Source: Bauldia sp.
GTDB taxonomy: Bacteria > Pseudomonadota > Alphaproteobacteria > Rhizobiales > Kaistiaceae
Direction: 5' to 3'
NCBI GenBank assembly: GCA_026126025.1
Contig: JAHCJZ010000003.1
Location: forward strand, 62,001 to 126,000
DNA: 64,000 bases
Shown: positions 1 to 8,974 of the stretch, in pieces
How positions within the stretch are numbered: the stretch's first letter is position 1
How the letters are laid out: the number at the start of each line of letters is the position of its first letter
The notes under the pieces: generated by a model
What the model was told of the DNA's origin: nothing
What the model saw: the letters and a program-made list of their open reading frames with translations, nothing else
The model's database searches: none
Program-made: the position numbers and the translations under genes

Positions 1-1252
1 ACGAAGAGGCGGAGTGATCCGCCGCCGCCTTCGGGCGGCCGCGCAGTGCCGGAACGAAGGGCGTCGCAAGGCCGAGGACGAGCTGGATGGCGCCGCCGGC
101 CACGAACGCCGCCGCCGTGCCGAAGGCCGCGGCGATCGCGCTGCCGCCGAACGGGGCGATCACCATCGCGCCGGTGATGGCCGCCTCGCCCGCCGCGGAC
201 GCCCGGCCGATCCGGTCGGGCGGCACCTCGCGCTGAACGATGGTGCGATAGGGCACGAGCGTCGCGCCGCTTGCGAAGCCCATCATGCCGGTCGCGGCGA
301 GAAAGGCGGCCGCACCGAGCGGCGCGCCGGCGAGGACGAGGCTGGCGAATGTCACGGTCACCGCTCCGCCGAGCACCGCGAAGGCCGCCATCCACAGGAT
401 CGGGTGCGTTGCCGACCAGCGGCCGGCGAGCAGCGATCCGACCAGCCCGCCGAAGCCGGACGCCGCGATGCTGAGCCCGAAGATGTCGGCGCCGAGGCTG
501 AGATCGGCCGCGAGCAGCGCGATCAGCGCGTCGTGGAGGAAGTAGGAGAAATAGGTGATGCAGACGAAGATCAGCACCGCCATCAGGAGGCGGTTCCGCC
601 GGAACTCGCGAATGCCGGCCGTCGCCTGACGGACGAACGATTCCCGCTCGGCAGCGGGCGCCGTCTCCCGCGCCGGGAGGATCACGCGCGCGGCGACGGC
701 GGCGGCAACCAGCGACAGCACGATGTTGGCGGCGAACACCGACTGGATCGGCAAGGCGGCGATCCAGATGCCGCCGAGCGCCGGGCCCACGATCTTCGAG
801 GTCTGGTTGATCGCCTGATGGATGCCGTTGGCGGCGCTGAGGAGGTCGACGGGCGTGGACGCCTGGATCGCCGCCTGCCGCGCCGGCGTGAACGCGGAAT
901 CGACCGAGGCGCGCAGGAAGACGAGGGCGAGCACCAGCGCCGTCGACGGCTGCAGAAGCAGGAACGCGGTGACGATGGCGCGGCCGAGATTGCTGAGGAC
1001 GAGCACGCGGCGAAGCGACGTGCGGTCGACCAGCACCGCGAAAAGCGGCCCGATCACGACATAGGGTACGACCAGCGCGACCGCGAAGAAGGCGAGCGCG
1101 AACGGGCCTTCGCCGCGGACGAACACCAGCAGCGCGATCACCGCCGCATAGTCGAGCCAGTCGGCGAAATCCGCCGGAACCGACGCCAGCGCCAGCCGCC
1201 GCGGCGCCGGCAGCGCGAGGAGCCGGCGATAGGGGCTCGCGGTTTCGCTCAA
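1..1252 (-). CDS. MFS-family transporter (3' end beyond left edge)
   Basis: Leftward frame of about 417 codons, open to the window edge, so the C-terminal end is missing. The translation starts SETASPYRRLLALP and alternates hydrophobic helices with short basic loops (for example DRTSLRRVLVLSNLGRAIVT), the pattern of a 12-helix major facilitator, in the MFS_3/EntS-like drug or siderophore exporter group. The substrate cannot be read from sequence. No ATG lies upstream in frame; the best start is a TTG at 1252-1250. It is transcribed away from the acetyltransferase at 1656. The class is fairly secure, the specificity unknown. Confidence 0.8.
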   Translation of the reverse strand, partial: MSETASPYRRLLALPAPRRLALASVPADFADWLDYAAVIALLVFVRGEGPFALAFFAVALVVPYVVIGPLFAVLVDRTSLRRVLVLSNLGRAIVTAFLLLQPSTALVLALVFLRASVDSAFTPARQAAIQASTPVDLLSAANGIHQAINQTSKIVGPALGGIWIAALPIQSVFAANIVLSLVAAAVAARVILPARETAPAAERESFVRQATAGIREFRRNRLLMAVLIFVCITYFSYFLHDALIALLAADLSLGADIFGLSIAASGFGGLVGSLLAGRWSATHPILWMAAFAVLGGAVTVTFASLVLAGAPLGAAAFLAATGMMGFASGATLVPYRTIVQREVPPDRIGRASAAGEAAITGAMVIAPFGGSAIAAAFGTAAAFVAGGAIQLVLGLATPFVPALRGRPKAAADHSASS

Positions 1253-1403
1253 GATTTGCGCGCCCCGGGAGGGGCGAGAGGGGTCGCGAGCACCATCGGG
1301 TCCGGCATAGGCGCACTCTGGGGTCGCGGTTTGCACGAAGCAACGGCGGCACGCACGGATTCGCGTCGCAGAGCGAGCTCAAATGCGGCGCAGTCCCAGT
1401 TGT

Positions 1404-1595
1404 GGTTCCCTCCCGCCTTGTGGGGGAGGGTTGGGAGGGGGGTCGCGCAGCGGGCTCTGCTCCCGACGGGTGCGGCGCGCGCGCAGACTGCGGGGCACTG
1501 CTCGGGCGAGAAGGTCGCGGTACCCTTTGGCGTCCCGCCCGGCTGATCCGCCGTGGCCCCCTCCCTACCCCTCCCCCATAAAGGGGGAGGGAACC
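1404..1595. repeat. Long inverted repeat (REPIN-like) in the 1253-1655 gap
   Basis: The 403-base gap between the MFS gene and the divergent acetyltransferase has no gene I can support. It holds an inverted repeat: an outer GGTTCCCTCCC at 1404 is matched by GGGAGGGAACC ending at 1595. Each end is itself a hairpin (C-rich then G-rich: about 1408-1430 and 1569-1591). Two inverted hairpin units around a spacer is the form of REP doublets (REPINs). The promoters of both divergent genes must lie in the same gap, probably on either side. Confidence 0.6.
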
Positions 1596-1655
1596 GGGCT
1601 GGTGGGCCGCGCTCCATGCGTTCCTGTTTCGGTCCGGACCGCCTAAATAGGGCGG

Positions 1656-2438
1656 ATGACCGAGGCTCCCGTCACGATCGACGCGATGACCGGCCAGCTC
1701 CGCGCGCTCGGCGTTGGGGCGGGCGGCGTGCTGCTGGTGCACACCTCGTTTCGCGCCGTGCGGCCTGTGGAGGGCGGGCCGGGGGGACTGATCGCGGCGC
1801 TGCAGGCGGCGGTCGGGCCGGAAGGCACGCTGGTGATGCCGTCCTGGACCGACCGCGACGACGCGCCGTTCGATCCAGCGGCGGATCGCGCCAATACCGA
1901 TCTCGGGGTGGTGGCGGACATTTTCTGGCGGCTCCCCGGCGTGCTGCGCAGCGATCATCCCTTCGCCTTCGCGGCGCGCGGCCCAAAAGCGGCGGCGCTC
2001 CTCGCCGATCCGCTGCCCCTGCCGCCGCACATCCCGGCGAGCCCGGTCGGCCGCGTTCATGATCTCGACGGCCAGGTGCTGCTGCTCGGAGTCGGCCATG
2101 ACGCCGACACCACGATCCACCTCGCGGAGCTGATCGCCAGCGTTCCGTATGGCGTCGAGCATCATGTCACGGTGGCTAGCGCGGGCGGGCCGGCGCGCAT
2201 CGCCTATCGCGAGAACGACCATTGCTGCCGGCGCTTCGCGCTGGTCGGCGACTGGCTCGACGCGCGCGGCCTGCAGCGCCGTGGCAAGGTCGGCCATGCC
2301 GACGCGCTGCTGGCGCGGTCGCGCGCCGTGGTGGCGGTCGCGACCGAGGCGCTGGCGCGCGACCCGCTCGTCTTCCTCCACGCGCCGGAAGATGGCTGCG
2401 CGGAGTGCGACGCGGCGCGAGCCTCGATCGCCGCATGA
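1656..2438 (+). CDS. AAC(3)-family N-acetyltransferase
   Basis: 260 residues matching the aminoglycoside 3-N-acetyltransferase family in length and motifs: LLVHTSFRAV near the N-terminus, GTLVMPSW, SDHPFAFAARG, SPVGRVHDLDGQVLLLG with GHDADTTIHLAE, and HHVTV. The family moves acetyl from acetyl-CoA to an amino group. Chromosomal members in alphaproteobacteria have mostly untested substrates, so this should not be read as proven resistance. The stop overlaps the start of the DNA ligase (ATGA, 2435-2438), so the two are probably one transcript. There is no integron or transposon context. Confidence 0.82.
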   Translation: MTEAPVTIDAMTGQLRALGVGAGGVLLVHTSFRAVRPVEGGPGGLIAALQAAVGPEGTLVMPSWTDRDDAPFDPAADRANTDLGVVADIFWRLPGVLRSDHPFAFAARGPKAAALLADPLPLPPHIPASPVGRVHDLDGQVLLLGVGHDADTTIHLAELIASVPYGVEHHVTVASAGGPARIAYRENDHCCRRFALVGDWLDARGLQRRGKVGHADALLARSRAVVAVATEALARDPLVFLHAPEDGCAECDAARASIAA

Positions 2439-4336
2439 AGGCGTTCGCCGCGCTCCTCGACCGGCTCGTGCTGTCGCCGCAGCGCAATGTGAAGCTGCGG
2501 CTGATGACCGACTATTTCCGCGAGACGCCGGACCCCGACCGCGGCTATGCGCTTGCCGCGCTGACCGGCGATCTCTCCATCGCCAGCGTCAAGCCGGCGA
2601 TGCTGCGGGCGATGATCGCCGAGCGGCTCGACGAGGTGCTGTTCGCCTATTCCTACGACTTCGTCGGCGACCTCGCCGAGACGATCGCCCTCGCCTGGCC
2701 CGACCCGAAGGTCGCCGACGGCGTGGTCGAAAGCCCCAACTCGGCGCGCCTTCTCGCCGACTTCACGCCGATCATGCCCGAGGAGCCGAAGAAGAAGCGC
2801 AAGCGACGCACCAGGCTGCCGCAGGTGTCCGGGGGTTCCTCCCCTCTCCCCGAGGGGGAGAGGGCTTCGGACCTTGGCGAAGCCTTAGGTCCGAAGGGTG
2901 AGGGGGCCCCGGAGCCCATGGTTGAAACGCCGGAGCCCCCTCACCCGGGCCTTCGGCCCGACCTCTCCCCGCCGGAGAGAGGTGAAGAAAGACCGCCGCC
3001 GATGGGGCACAACGCGCCGCCGCTCGGGCTCGGCGAGGTGGTGGAGACGCTCAACGCCGCGTCGAAGCTGGAGGCGCCGCGGTGGATCGAGCGCTGGCTC
3101 GACCAGCTCGACCCGACCGGCCGCTGGGGGCTGATCAAGCTCACCACCGGTGGCCTGCGGGTCGGGGTGTCGGCCCGGCTCGCCAAGCAGGCGATCGCCG
3201 ATTTCGGCGGCCGCCAGGTCAACGAGATCGAGGAGATGTGGCACGGGCTGACGCCGCCCTATCGCGACCTCTTCGCCTGGCTCGAAGGGCGCGCGGCGAA
3301 GCCGGAATCCGCGTCGCTCGCGCCGTTCCGCCCGGTGATGCTGTCGCATGCGATCGCCGATTCCGAGCTCGCGCTGATCACGCCGGATGCCTATGCCGCG
3401 GAGTGGAAATGGGACGGCATCCGCGTCCAGGCGGTGGTCGAGCGCGGCGTGAAGCGGCTCTACAGCCGTACCGGCGAGGACATTTCCGGCGCCTTCCCCG
3501 ACCTCGTCGACGACCTCGATTTCGAGGGCGCGATCGACGGCGAGCTCCTGATCGGCGGCAAACGAATGGAGGGCTTCGCGCTCGGCAGCTTCGGCGATTT
3601 GCAGCAGAGGCTGAACCGCAAGGCGGTGTCGGAGAAGGTGATGCACGCCTTCCCGGCGTTCCTGCGCGCCTACGACCTCCTCATCGACGGCGAGGAGGAT
3701 CTTCGCACCCTCCCCTTCGCGGAGCGGCGGAAGCGCCTCGAAGCGCTGGTCGCGCGCTCGCCCTCGGTGCGGATCGACGTGTCGCCGCTCGTGCCCTATC
3801 GCGACGGCGCCGAGCTGGCGTCGCTCCGCTCCGCGCCGCCGGCCGAGGTGATCGAGGGGCTGATGCTGAAGCGCTGGGACAGCGTCTACGAGCCCGGCCG
3901 GCCGAAGGGGCCGTGGTTCAAATGGAAGCGCGACCCGCACACCATCGACGCGGTGCTGATGTACGCGCAGCGCGGCCACGGCAAGCGCTCGTCCTTCTAC
4001 TCGGACTACACGTTCGGCGTCTGGCGCGACGGCGCGGAGGGGCCGGAGCTGGTGCCGGTCGGCAAGGCCTATTTCGGCTTCACCGATGCCGAGCTCCTCG
4101 AGATCGACCGCTTCGTGCGCAACAACACGATCTCGCGCTTCGGGCCGGTGCGCGAAGTGGTGCACCAGGCCGACGCCGGGCTGGTGCTGGAGGTAGCGTT
4201 CGAGGGCCTCAACCGCTCGTCACGGCACAAATCCGGCGTCGCGATGCGCTTCCCGCGGATCTCGCGGCTGCGCTGGGACAAGCCCCCCGCGGAAGCCGAC
4301 CGCCTGGAGACGCTGGAGGCGCTGCTGCGGGACTGA
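2435..4336 (+). CDS. ATP-dependent DNA ligase (ligase-associated repair type) with in-frame insert
   Basis: 633 residues. An N-terminal helical DNA-binding domain is followed by the adenylation domain: the nucleotidyl lysine is K325 in EWKWDGIR, then LYSRTGEDIS, DGELL and KWKRDPHTIDAVLMYAQRG leading into the OB fold. This matches the bacterial ligase family found with a DEXH helicase, PdeM and an exonuclease in DNA-damage clusters (TIGR04120 type). Start is the ATG overlapping the acetyltransferase stop. Odd: residues about 136-186 (SSPLPEGERASDLGE onward) are low-complexity Pro/Gly/Glu and are encoded by a palindromic repeat, explaining why the protein is longer than typical family members (roughly 530-560). 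The helicase and PdeM partners lie at 21.4-24.7 kb rather than beside it. Confidence 0.88.
   Translation: MKAFAALLDRLVLSPQRNVKLRLMTDYFRETPDPDRGYALAALTGDLSIASVKPAMLRAMIAERLDEVLFAYSYDFVGDLAETIALAWPDPKVADGVVESPNSARLLADFTPIMPEEPKKKRKRRTRLPQVSGGSSPLPEGERASDLGEALGPKGEGAPEPMVETPEPPHPGLRPDLSPPERGEERPPPMGHNAPPLGLGEVVETLNAASKLEAPRWIERWLDQLDPTGRWGLIKLTTGGLRVGVSARLAKQAIADFGGRQVNEIEEMWHGLTPPYRDLFAWLEGRAAKPESASLAPFRPVMLSHAIADSELALITPDAYAAEWKWDGIRVQAVVERGVKRLYSRTGEDISGAFPDLVDDLDFEGAIDGELLIGGKRMEGFALGSFGDLQQRLNRKAVSEKVMHAFPAFLRAYDLLIDGEEDLRTLPFAERRKRLEALVARSPSVRIDVSPLVPYRDGAELASLRSAPPAEVIEGLMLKRWDSVYEPGRPKGPWFKWKRDPHTIDAVLMYAQRGHGKRSSFYSDYTFGVWRDGAEGPELVPVGKAYFGFTDAELLEIDRFVRNNTISRFGPVREVVHQADAGLVLEVAFEGLNRSSRHKSGVAMRFPRISRLRWDKPPAEADRLETLEALLRD
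2837..2990. repeat. Palindromic repeat inserted in frame in the DNA ligase gene
   Basis: About 153 bases inside the ligase. Two hairpin-forming halves (CCCTCTCCCC...GGGGGAGAGGG near 2841-2864; CGGGCCTTCGGCCCG and CCTCTCCCC...GGAGAGAGG near 2946-2982) are arranged as an inverted pair, with GGGTGAGGGGGC (2896-2907) matching GCCCCCTCACCC (2935-2946). The reading frame stays open and encodes a linker between the N-terminal and catalytic domains. Exact borders are uncertain. Confidence 0.7.
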
Positions 4337-4359
4337 CGCTGTGGCCCCGTTCTTGTTCC

Positions 4360-4444
4360 CGTCATTCTGGCGAAGGCCGGAATCCAGGGGCCACTTGCGA
4401 GGCCCGTCATGTGGCGCTGGACCCCGGCCTTCGACGGGGTGACG
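4360..4444. repeat. Short palindromic repeat upstream of engB
   Basis: The left arm (CGTCATTCTGGCGAAGGCCG, then GAATCCAG) is matched by a right arm (CTGGACCCCGGCCTTCG, then ACGGGGTGACG) in inverted order. This resembles the widespread class of palindromes reading roughly CGTCATTCCCGCGAAGGCGGGAATCC. It fills most of the gap between the ligase stop and engB and ends 27 bases before the engB start, so it is probably transcribed in the leader. Confidence 0.7.
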
Positions 4445-4471
4445 AGGGATGGATGGGCTATAACCCACTCC

Positions 4472-5140
4472 ATGATGCCATCCGATTCACCCGTTCCGGA
4501 CGACGATGCCGAGGCCGCGCAGGCTGCGCGGATCGAAAAGGGGCGCCTCCTTTTCGCGAGGCCGTGGACGTTCGTCATGGGCGTCGCGAAACCAGACGGC
4601 CTGCCGCCGCCGGAGGGCATCGAGGTCGCCTTCGCGGGGCGCTCCAATGTCGGGAAATCGTCGCTCCTCAATGCGCTGGTGGGGCAGAAGGCGCTGGCGC
4701 GTACCTCCAACACGCCGGGGCGTACGCGCGAGGTGAATTTCTTTGCGGCCGGGCCAGGCCTGTCGCTGGTCGACATGCCGGGCTACGGCTATGCGCGGGC
4801 GGAGAAGAAGCTTGCCGACAGCTGGTCGCGGCTCGTCTTCGCGTATCTGCGCGGCCGGCCGAATCTTCGCCGCGCCTATGTCCTGATCGACGCGCGGCGC
4901 GGCCTGATGGCGAACGACCGCGAGGTGCTCGACCTCCTCGACAAGACTGCCGTCTCCTACCAGCTGGTGCTGACCAAGGCCGACAAGCTCCGCGCCGGCG
5001 AAGCCGAGACCGTCGCCGCGACGACGGCGGCAGCGATCCGCAAAAGGCCGGCGGCGCATCCGGTCGTGCTCACCACCTCGGCGGAAACCGGCGCCGGCAT
5101 CGACCTCCTCCGCGCCGAAATCGCGGACTTCGCGCCGTGA
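4472..5140 (+). CDS. engB: Ribosome biogenesis GTPase EngB (YihA/YsxC)
   Basis: 222 residues from the first of two adjacent ATGs (4472, 4475). The TrmE-Era-EngA-EngB GTPase motifs are present: G1 GRSNVGKSS, the G2-region TPGRT, G3 DMPGYG, G4 TKAD and G5 TSA. EngB assists 50S subunit maturation and is usually essential. The frame is open further upstream, but that part translates the palindromic repeat ([10 protein letters not shown]...) and lacks family conservation, so the later start is chosen. It is convergent with yacG across a REPIN-like element. Confidence 0.93.
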   Translation: MMPSDSPVPDDDAEAAQAARIEKGRLLFARPWTFVMGVAKPDGLPPPEGIEVAFAGRSNVGKSSLLNALVGQKALARTSNTPGRTREVNFFAAGPGLSLVDMPGYGYARAEKKLADSWSRLVFAYLRGRPNLRRAYVLIDARRGLMANDREVLDLLDKTAVSYQLVLTKADKLRAGEAETVAATTAAAIRKRPAAHPVVLTTSAETGAGIDLLRAEIADFAP

Positions 5141-5187
5141 GCGATCCTTTTTCCGGCTCAGCTCTCGCTCCCGGACGTTTCCACAGG

Positions 5188-5331
5188 TCAACCCTCCCCT
5201 TGCGGGAGGGTCGAAACCGCGGAGCGGTTTCGGGGAGGGGTGCTGACTCGCAGGCTCAAACTCTGCCGAAGCGCAGCACCCCCGCCCGAACCGGCTGCGC
5301 CGGTTCGACCTCCCCGCAAGGGGGAGGTTGA
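5188..5331. repeat. REPIN-like element between convergent engB and yacG
   Basis: Long imperfect palindrome. The left arm begins TCAACCCTCCCCTTGCGGGA and carries a second hairpin (GAAACCGCGGAGCGGTTTC), ending GGGGTGCTGA. The right arm mirrors it: CAGCACC, GAACCGGCTGCGCCGGTTC, then CTCCCCGCAAGGGGGAGGTTGA. Two related copies occur at 28646 and 34497. All three lie between convergent genes, so they could act as two-way terminators or mRNA 3' stabilisers. Confidence 0.85.
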
Positions 5332-5343
5332 AAAGAGGGGGGG

Positions 5344-5556
5344 TCAGTCGCCGCGTTCGTCTTCGTCTTCGCGTTCGGCTTCGACCGCGGGGATGGCGTA
5401 GGCGCCCGACAGCCAGCCGTGGAGGTCGCGGTCGGCGCAGCGTTTGGAGCAGAACGGGTAGTAGGTGCGGTCCGACGGCTTGCCACAGATCGGGCAGGGC
5501 CGCGTCGGGCGGAGCGGCACGACGGCGTCGTTGGTCGCGGGCGGTTTCTTCGTCAT
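5344..5556 (-). CDS. yacG: DNA gyrase inhibitor YacG
   Basis: 70 residues with the YacG zinc ribbon: CPICGK, then [18 protein letters not shown] (four cysteines), and an acidic tail ([12 protein letters not shown]). In E. coli YacG binds zinc and inhibits GyrB. The ATG at 5556 shares one base with the maf stop (TGATG), showing translational coupling. It is the last gene of the leftward murA-yacG cluster and the REPIN-like element follows at once, perhaps as its terminator. Confidence 0.92.
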   Translation of the reverse strand: MTKKPPATNDAVVPLRPTRPCPICGKPSDRTYYPFCSKRCADRDLHGWLSGAYAIPAVEAEREDEDERGD

Positions 5557-6185
5557 CAGCCGCCTGCCCCGACCAGCCAGCCGCGGCGGACCGGGTAGCC
5601 CTCGCCGTCGAGGAGCGCCGCGGTCTCGGCGATCGGAAGGCCCACCACGTTGCTGTAGGAGCCGATGATGCGCTGCACGAACACCGCCGCGAAACCCTGG
5701 ATGGCGTAACCGCCGGCCTTGCCGCGCCACTCGCCCGAGGCGAGATAGGCCTCGATCTCGTCATGCGACAGCCGCTTGAACTGGACGCGGGTTTCGACCA
5801 CGCGCTGGCGCAGCCTGCCCTTCGGCGTCACCAGCGCAACGCCGGTAAAGACCCGGTGGTTGCGGCCGGACAAGAGCCGGAGGCAGGATTCGGCCGCGGC
5901 GAGCGTGTCTGCCTGCGGCAGGATGCGGCGGCCGACGGCGACGACGGTGTCGGCGGCGAGGATGCAGCCGGAGAAGCCGCCGGGCTCGGCCGCGAGCAGC
6001 GCTTTCGCCGCCTCGGCCTTGGCCTTCGCAAGGCGCGTCGCATGATTGCGCGGGATCTCGCCGCGGCGCGGCGTCTCGTCGACGGCGGTGGGCAGCAGCC
6101 GGTCGGGCTCGACGCCCATCTGCCCGAGGAGCTGGAGCCGGCGGGGCGAGGCGGAGGCAAGGACGAGGGGGATCCGCTCGGTCAC
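5556..6185 (-). CDS. maf: Maf-family nucleotide pyrophosphatase
   Basis: 209 residues. Family motifs: [10 protein letters not shown] at the N-terminus, the catalytic AADTVV segment, [14 protein letters not shown], and [16 protein letters not shown] near the C-terminus. Maf proteins hydrolyse nucleoside triphosphates, often non-canonical ones, to monophosphates. Start ATG at 6185 fits the family N-terminus. It lies 42 bases after infA and overlaps yacG by one base, the usual alphaproteobacterial order infA-maf-yacG. Confidence 0.93.
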   Translation of the reverse strand: MTERIPLVLASASPRRLQLLGQMGVEPDRLLPTAVDETPRRGEIPRNHATRLAKAKAEAAKALLAAEPGGFSGCILAADTVVAVGRRILPQADTLAAAESCLRLLSGRNHRVFTGVALVTPKGRLRQRVVETRVQFKRLSHDEIEAYLASGEWRGKAGGYAIQGFAAVFVQRIIGSYSNVVGLPIAETAALLDGEGYPVRRGWLVGAGG

Positions 6186-6227
6186 CGGTCTCTCCCGGGC
6201 GATCGGCGAAGGCGCATGCCCAGCCGC

Positions 6228-6446
6228 CTATCTGAAGCGGTAGTTGATCCGGCCCTTGGTCAAATCGTAGGGCGTCATCTCGACCTGGACCTTGTCGCCC
6301 ACCAGGACGCGAATCCTGTTCTTGCGCAGCCGGCCCGCCGTGTGGGCGATGATCTCGTGATTGTTCTCCAGCTTCACCCGGAACGTGGCGTTGGGCAGAA
6401 GCTCGGTGACCACACCGGCGAACTCGATGATGTCTTCCTTGGGCAT
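6228..6446 (-). CDS. infA: Translation initiation factor IF-1
   Basis: 72 residues, the standard IF-1 size, forming a single S1/OB-fold: [13 protein letters not shown], then [30 protein letters not shown] and a C-terminal [11 protein letters not shown]-1 binds the 30S A site during initiation. The frame is open seven codons upstream, but the family always begins MPKED/MAKED, so the start is 6446. It lies between the phosphatase and maf in the leftward cluster. Confidence 0.97.
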   Translation of the reverse strand: MPKEDIIEFAGVVTELLPNATFRVKLENNHEIIAHTAGRLRKNRIRVLVGDKVQVEMTPYDLTKGRINYRFR

Positions 6447-6527
6447 GCAGGTCCTTGCTGGGGGCAAAAGGTGCCGGAGCTATACGCGATCCGACGCCGG
6501 AAGTGAACCGGAACCGCGCGGCCCGGG

Positions 6528-6989
6528 TCAGGCCGCGGGCGGTGGCGGATCGGCGCTTTCGCCGGCGGAAAACCGGGCTTCGATGCGGCCCGCGAGCTGG
6601 TCGCGCACCTGGCGATAGGCCGCGAGGATCTGCTCCCGGTTGCCGCCGACCGCGGTGGCGTCGAGGGTCGGCCAGTACTCGACCGTGACGGCGTCGGTGC
6701 GGGTCAGCTCCATCGCCCGGTGGTGTGCCTCCGGGGCGAGCGTGACGACGACGTCGAAATAGCCGTCCTTCAGGTCTTCGAAGGTGAGCGGCTTGTGGGC
6801 GGAGAGATCGAGGCCGATCTCGCTCATCACCGCGGTGGCGAAGGCGTCGGGCTCGCCGCGGAAGACGCCGGCCGAGGCGACGTGGACGCCGGGCAGCAGC
6901 CGCCGCGCCAGAGCGGCCGCCATCGGCGAGCGCACGCTGTTCAGCTTGCAGGCGAAGAGCACCGAGCGAGGCTGGCCGGATACGCCCAC
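6528..6989 (-). CDS. Low-molecular-weight phosphatase family protein
   Basis: 153 residues. The signature P-loop C-x5-R is CKLNSVRS (C14, R20), close to the LMW protein tyrosine phosphatase/ArsC fold, followed by SPMAAALARRLLPG and DVVVTLAPEAHHRAMEL. Family members hydrolyse phosphotyrosine or reduce arsenate; which applies here is unknown, and arsenate genes are absent. Position between UPF0262 and infA is conserved in Hyphomicrobiales. Three bases separate it from the UPF0262 gene. Confidence 0.85.
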   Translation of the reverse strand: MGVSGQPRSVLFACKLNSVRSPMAAALARRLLPGVHVASAGVFRGEPDAFATAVMSEIGLDLSAHKPLTFEDLKDGYFDVVVTLAPEAHHRAMELTRTDAVTVEYWPTLDATAVGGNREQILAAYRQVRDQLAGRIEARFSAGESADPPPPAA

Positions 6990-6992
6990 CGC

Positions 6993-7478
6993 TCAGCCCT
7001 TCCAGTGCAGCGCACAGACGAGGGTGAAGAGGCGACGGGCGCTATCGGGGTCGACGTCGATCTTGCCCTCGAGCCGCTCGCGGAGGATCGCGGAGCCCTC
7101 GTCATGGAGCCCGCGGCGGCCCATGTCGATCGCCTCGATCTGGGCCGGCGTCGCGGTGCGGATCGCGGCGTAATAGCTGTCGCAGATGAGGAAATAGTCG
7201 CGCACCACCTTCCTGAGCGGCGTCAGCGACAGGATGTGGGTCATCACCTCGGCGCCGTCGGGCGTCGTGATCGCGAAGACGAGGCGGTTCTCGATCACCG
7301 AGAGATGCAGCCGGAACGCCCCGGGCGGGTGGCCGACCGGGTCGAAGCGGTTGTTCTCGATGAGGTCGTAGATCGCCGCCGCGCGCTCGTGCTCCACGTC
7401 GGGGTTGGAGCGCGCGATCGAGGCCGGGTCGAGCTCGACCGCGACCAGCCGGCCATGGGGCGCTTCTGCCTCGGCCAT
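6993..7478 (-). CDS. UPF0262 family protein
   Basis: 161 residues. The N-terminus ([27 protein letters not shown]), the core ([27 protein letters not shown]) and the C-terminal CALHWKG fit UPF0262, a conserved alphaproteobacterial family of unknown function found after hisD. ATG at 7478 is chosen over the longer open frame because upstream codons overlap hisD and are not conserved. It begins 2 bases after the hisD stop, so both are almost surely translated from one message. Confidence 0.88.
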   Translation of the reverse strand: MAEAEAPHGRLVAVELDPASIARSNPDVEHERAAAIYDLIENNRFDPVGHPPGAFRLHLSVIENRLVFAITTPDGAEVMTHILSLTPLRKVVRDYFLICDSYYAAIRTATPAQIEAIDMGRRGLHDEGSAILRERLEGKIDVDPDSARRLFTLVCALHWKG

Positions 7479-7480
7479 GG

Positions 7481-8773
7481 TCAGAGATTGAGCCGGATCG
7501 AGACCGAGCGGCCGTGGGCGGCAAGCCCCTCGGCGTCGGCAAGCGTCATGGCAGCGGGGCCAAGCGCGCGCAGCTGTTCGGGCCCGCATTTCAGCACCGA
7601 CACGCGCTTCATGAAGTCGAGCACCGAGAGGCCCGAGGAGAAGCGCGCGGCGCCGTTGGTCGGCAGCACATGGTTGGAGCCGCCGACATAGTCGCCGATC
7701 GCCTCGGGCGTGTAGTGGCCGAGGAAGACCGCGCCGGCATGGCGCACCAGCGGCAGCAGCGCCTCGGGATCGGCGACGGCGAGCTCCAGATGCTCCGGCG
7801 CGACGCGGTTGGCGAGCTCCATCGCGGCTTCAAGCGTGGGCGCGACGATCAGCGCGCCGTGGTTCCGCCAGCTGTCGCCGGCGATCGAGGAACGCGGCAG
7901 GGTGCGGAGCTGGCCCTCGACGGCCTCCGCGACGCGGTCGGCGAGATCGGCCGAGGTCGTGATCAGGATCGCCTGCGCCATCGCATCGTGCTCGGCCTGC
8001 GCGAGGAGGTCGGCCGCGATCCAGGACGGGTCGTTGTCCTCGTCGGCGACGACCAGCACCTCGGACGGGCCGGCAATCATGTCGATGCCGACCTTGCCGA
8101 AGACGCGGCGCTTGGCGGCGGCGACATAGGCGTTGCCGGGGCCGACGATCTTGTCGACCGGGGGGATGGTCGCCGTGCCGTAGGCCAGCGCGGCGACGGC
8201 CTGCGCGCCGCCGATGCGGTAGATCTCGTCGATGCCGGCAAGGCGCGCGGCGACCAGCACCAGCGGGTTGAGCCGGCCGTCCGGCGCCGGCACCACCATC
8301 ACCAGCCGCTTCACGCCGGCGACGCGGGCGGGCACCGCGTTCATCAGGACCGACGACGGATAGGCCGCCGTGCCGCCGGGCACGTAGAGGCCGGCGCTGT
8401 CGAGCGGCGTCCAGCGCGAGCCGAGCTCGACGCCGATCGGATCGGCATAGCGGTCGTCGGCGGGCAGCTGGCGGCGGTGATGGGCTTCGATGCGGTCGCG
8501 CGCCAGCGCAAGCGCCTGCCGGGTCTCGACCGGCACGGTGGCCGCCGCGACGTCGATCTCCACGGGGCTCACCGCAAGGCCGTCGGGCGTCAGGCGCATG
8601 CGGTCGAAGCGCTCGGTGTAGGACAGAAGCGCCTTGTCGCCGGTGCGGCGCACGTCGTCGATGATCGCGGCGACCGTTGCGTCAACGGAATCCGCCGCGC
8701 CCTGCCGCGCGTCGAGGAGCGCGCGGAACCGCGCCTCGAAATCCGCCTCTCCGGCATTCAGCCTGACGGGCAT
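7481..8773 (-). CDS. hisD: Histidinol dehydrogenase
   Basis: 430 residues, full family length. HisD performs the last two NAD-dependent oxidations, L-histidinol to L-histidine, using zinc. Visible hallmarks: [73 protein letters not shown] (zinc/catalytic region) and the C-terminal [10 protein letters not shown]. Start MPVRLNAG at 8773. The upstream neighbour DUF2948 is 201 bases away, separated by a palindromic repeat, so expression of hisD and the genes after it may be uncoupled from murA. Confidence 0.97.
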   Translation of the reverse strand: MPVRLNAGEADFEARFRALLDARQGAADSVDATVAAIIDDVRRTGDKALLSYTERFDRMRLTPDGLAVSPVEIDVAAATVPVETRQALALARDRIEAHHRRQLPADDRYADPIGVELGSRWTPLDSAGLYVPGGTAAYPSSVLMNAVPARVAGVKRLVMVVPAPDGRLNPLVLVAARLAGIDEIYRIGGAQAVAALAYGTATIPPVDKIVGPGNAYVAAAKRRVFGKVGIDMIAGPSEVLVVADEDNDPSWIAADLLAQAEHDAMAQAILITTSADLADRVAEAVEGQLRTLPRSSIAGDSWRNHGALIVAPTLEAAMELANRVAPEHLELAVADPEALLPLVRHAGAVFLGHYTPEAIGDYVGGSNHVLPTNGAARFSSGLSVLDFMKRVSVLKCGPEQLRALGPAAMTLADAEGLAAHGRSVSIRLNL

Positions 8774-8820
8774 TTCATGTCCTTGTTCGGCAGGCTGGCC
8801 GGCCTGTCGTGAGCCGCGGG

Positions 8821-8954
8821 TCCTTCGAGGCCCGGCTTCGCCGGGCACCTCAGGATGAGGTTGAGTTGTTGTTGCCTGACCAATGGCCCGACTGCGCGCA
8901 CCTTCCCCATCTCCACCCTCATCCTGAGGTGCGAGCGCAGCGAGCCTCGAAGGA
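8821..8954. repeat. Palindromic repeat between DUF2948 and hisD
   Basis: Inverted repeat with arms of about 38-40 bases. Left: TCCTTCGAGGCCCGGCTTCG through ACCTCAGGATGAGG (8821-8860). Right: CCTCATCCTGAGGTGC through GAGCCTCGAAGGA (8917-8954). Each arm has its own small hairpin (CCCGGCTTCGCCGGG left). This is a class seen in many Hyphomicrobiales genomes and differs from the family at 5188/28646/34497. It sits inside the leftward housekeeping cluster and would form a strong structure in the hisD leader. Confidence 0.85.
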
Positions 8955-8974
8955 TGGCGGCAGGCTCGGTGCGG

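Noticed and set aside
1656-2438. Acquired aminoglycoside-resistance cassette
   Set aside because: No integron, insertion sequence or compositional break; it is coupled to a chromosomal ligase.
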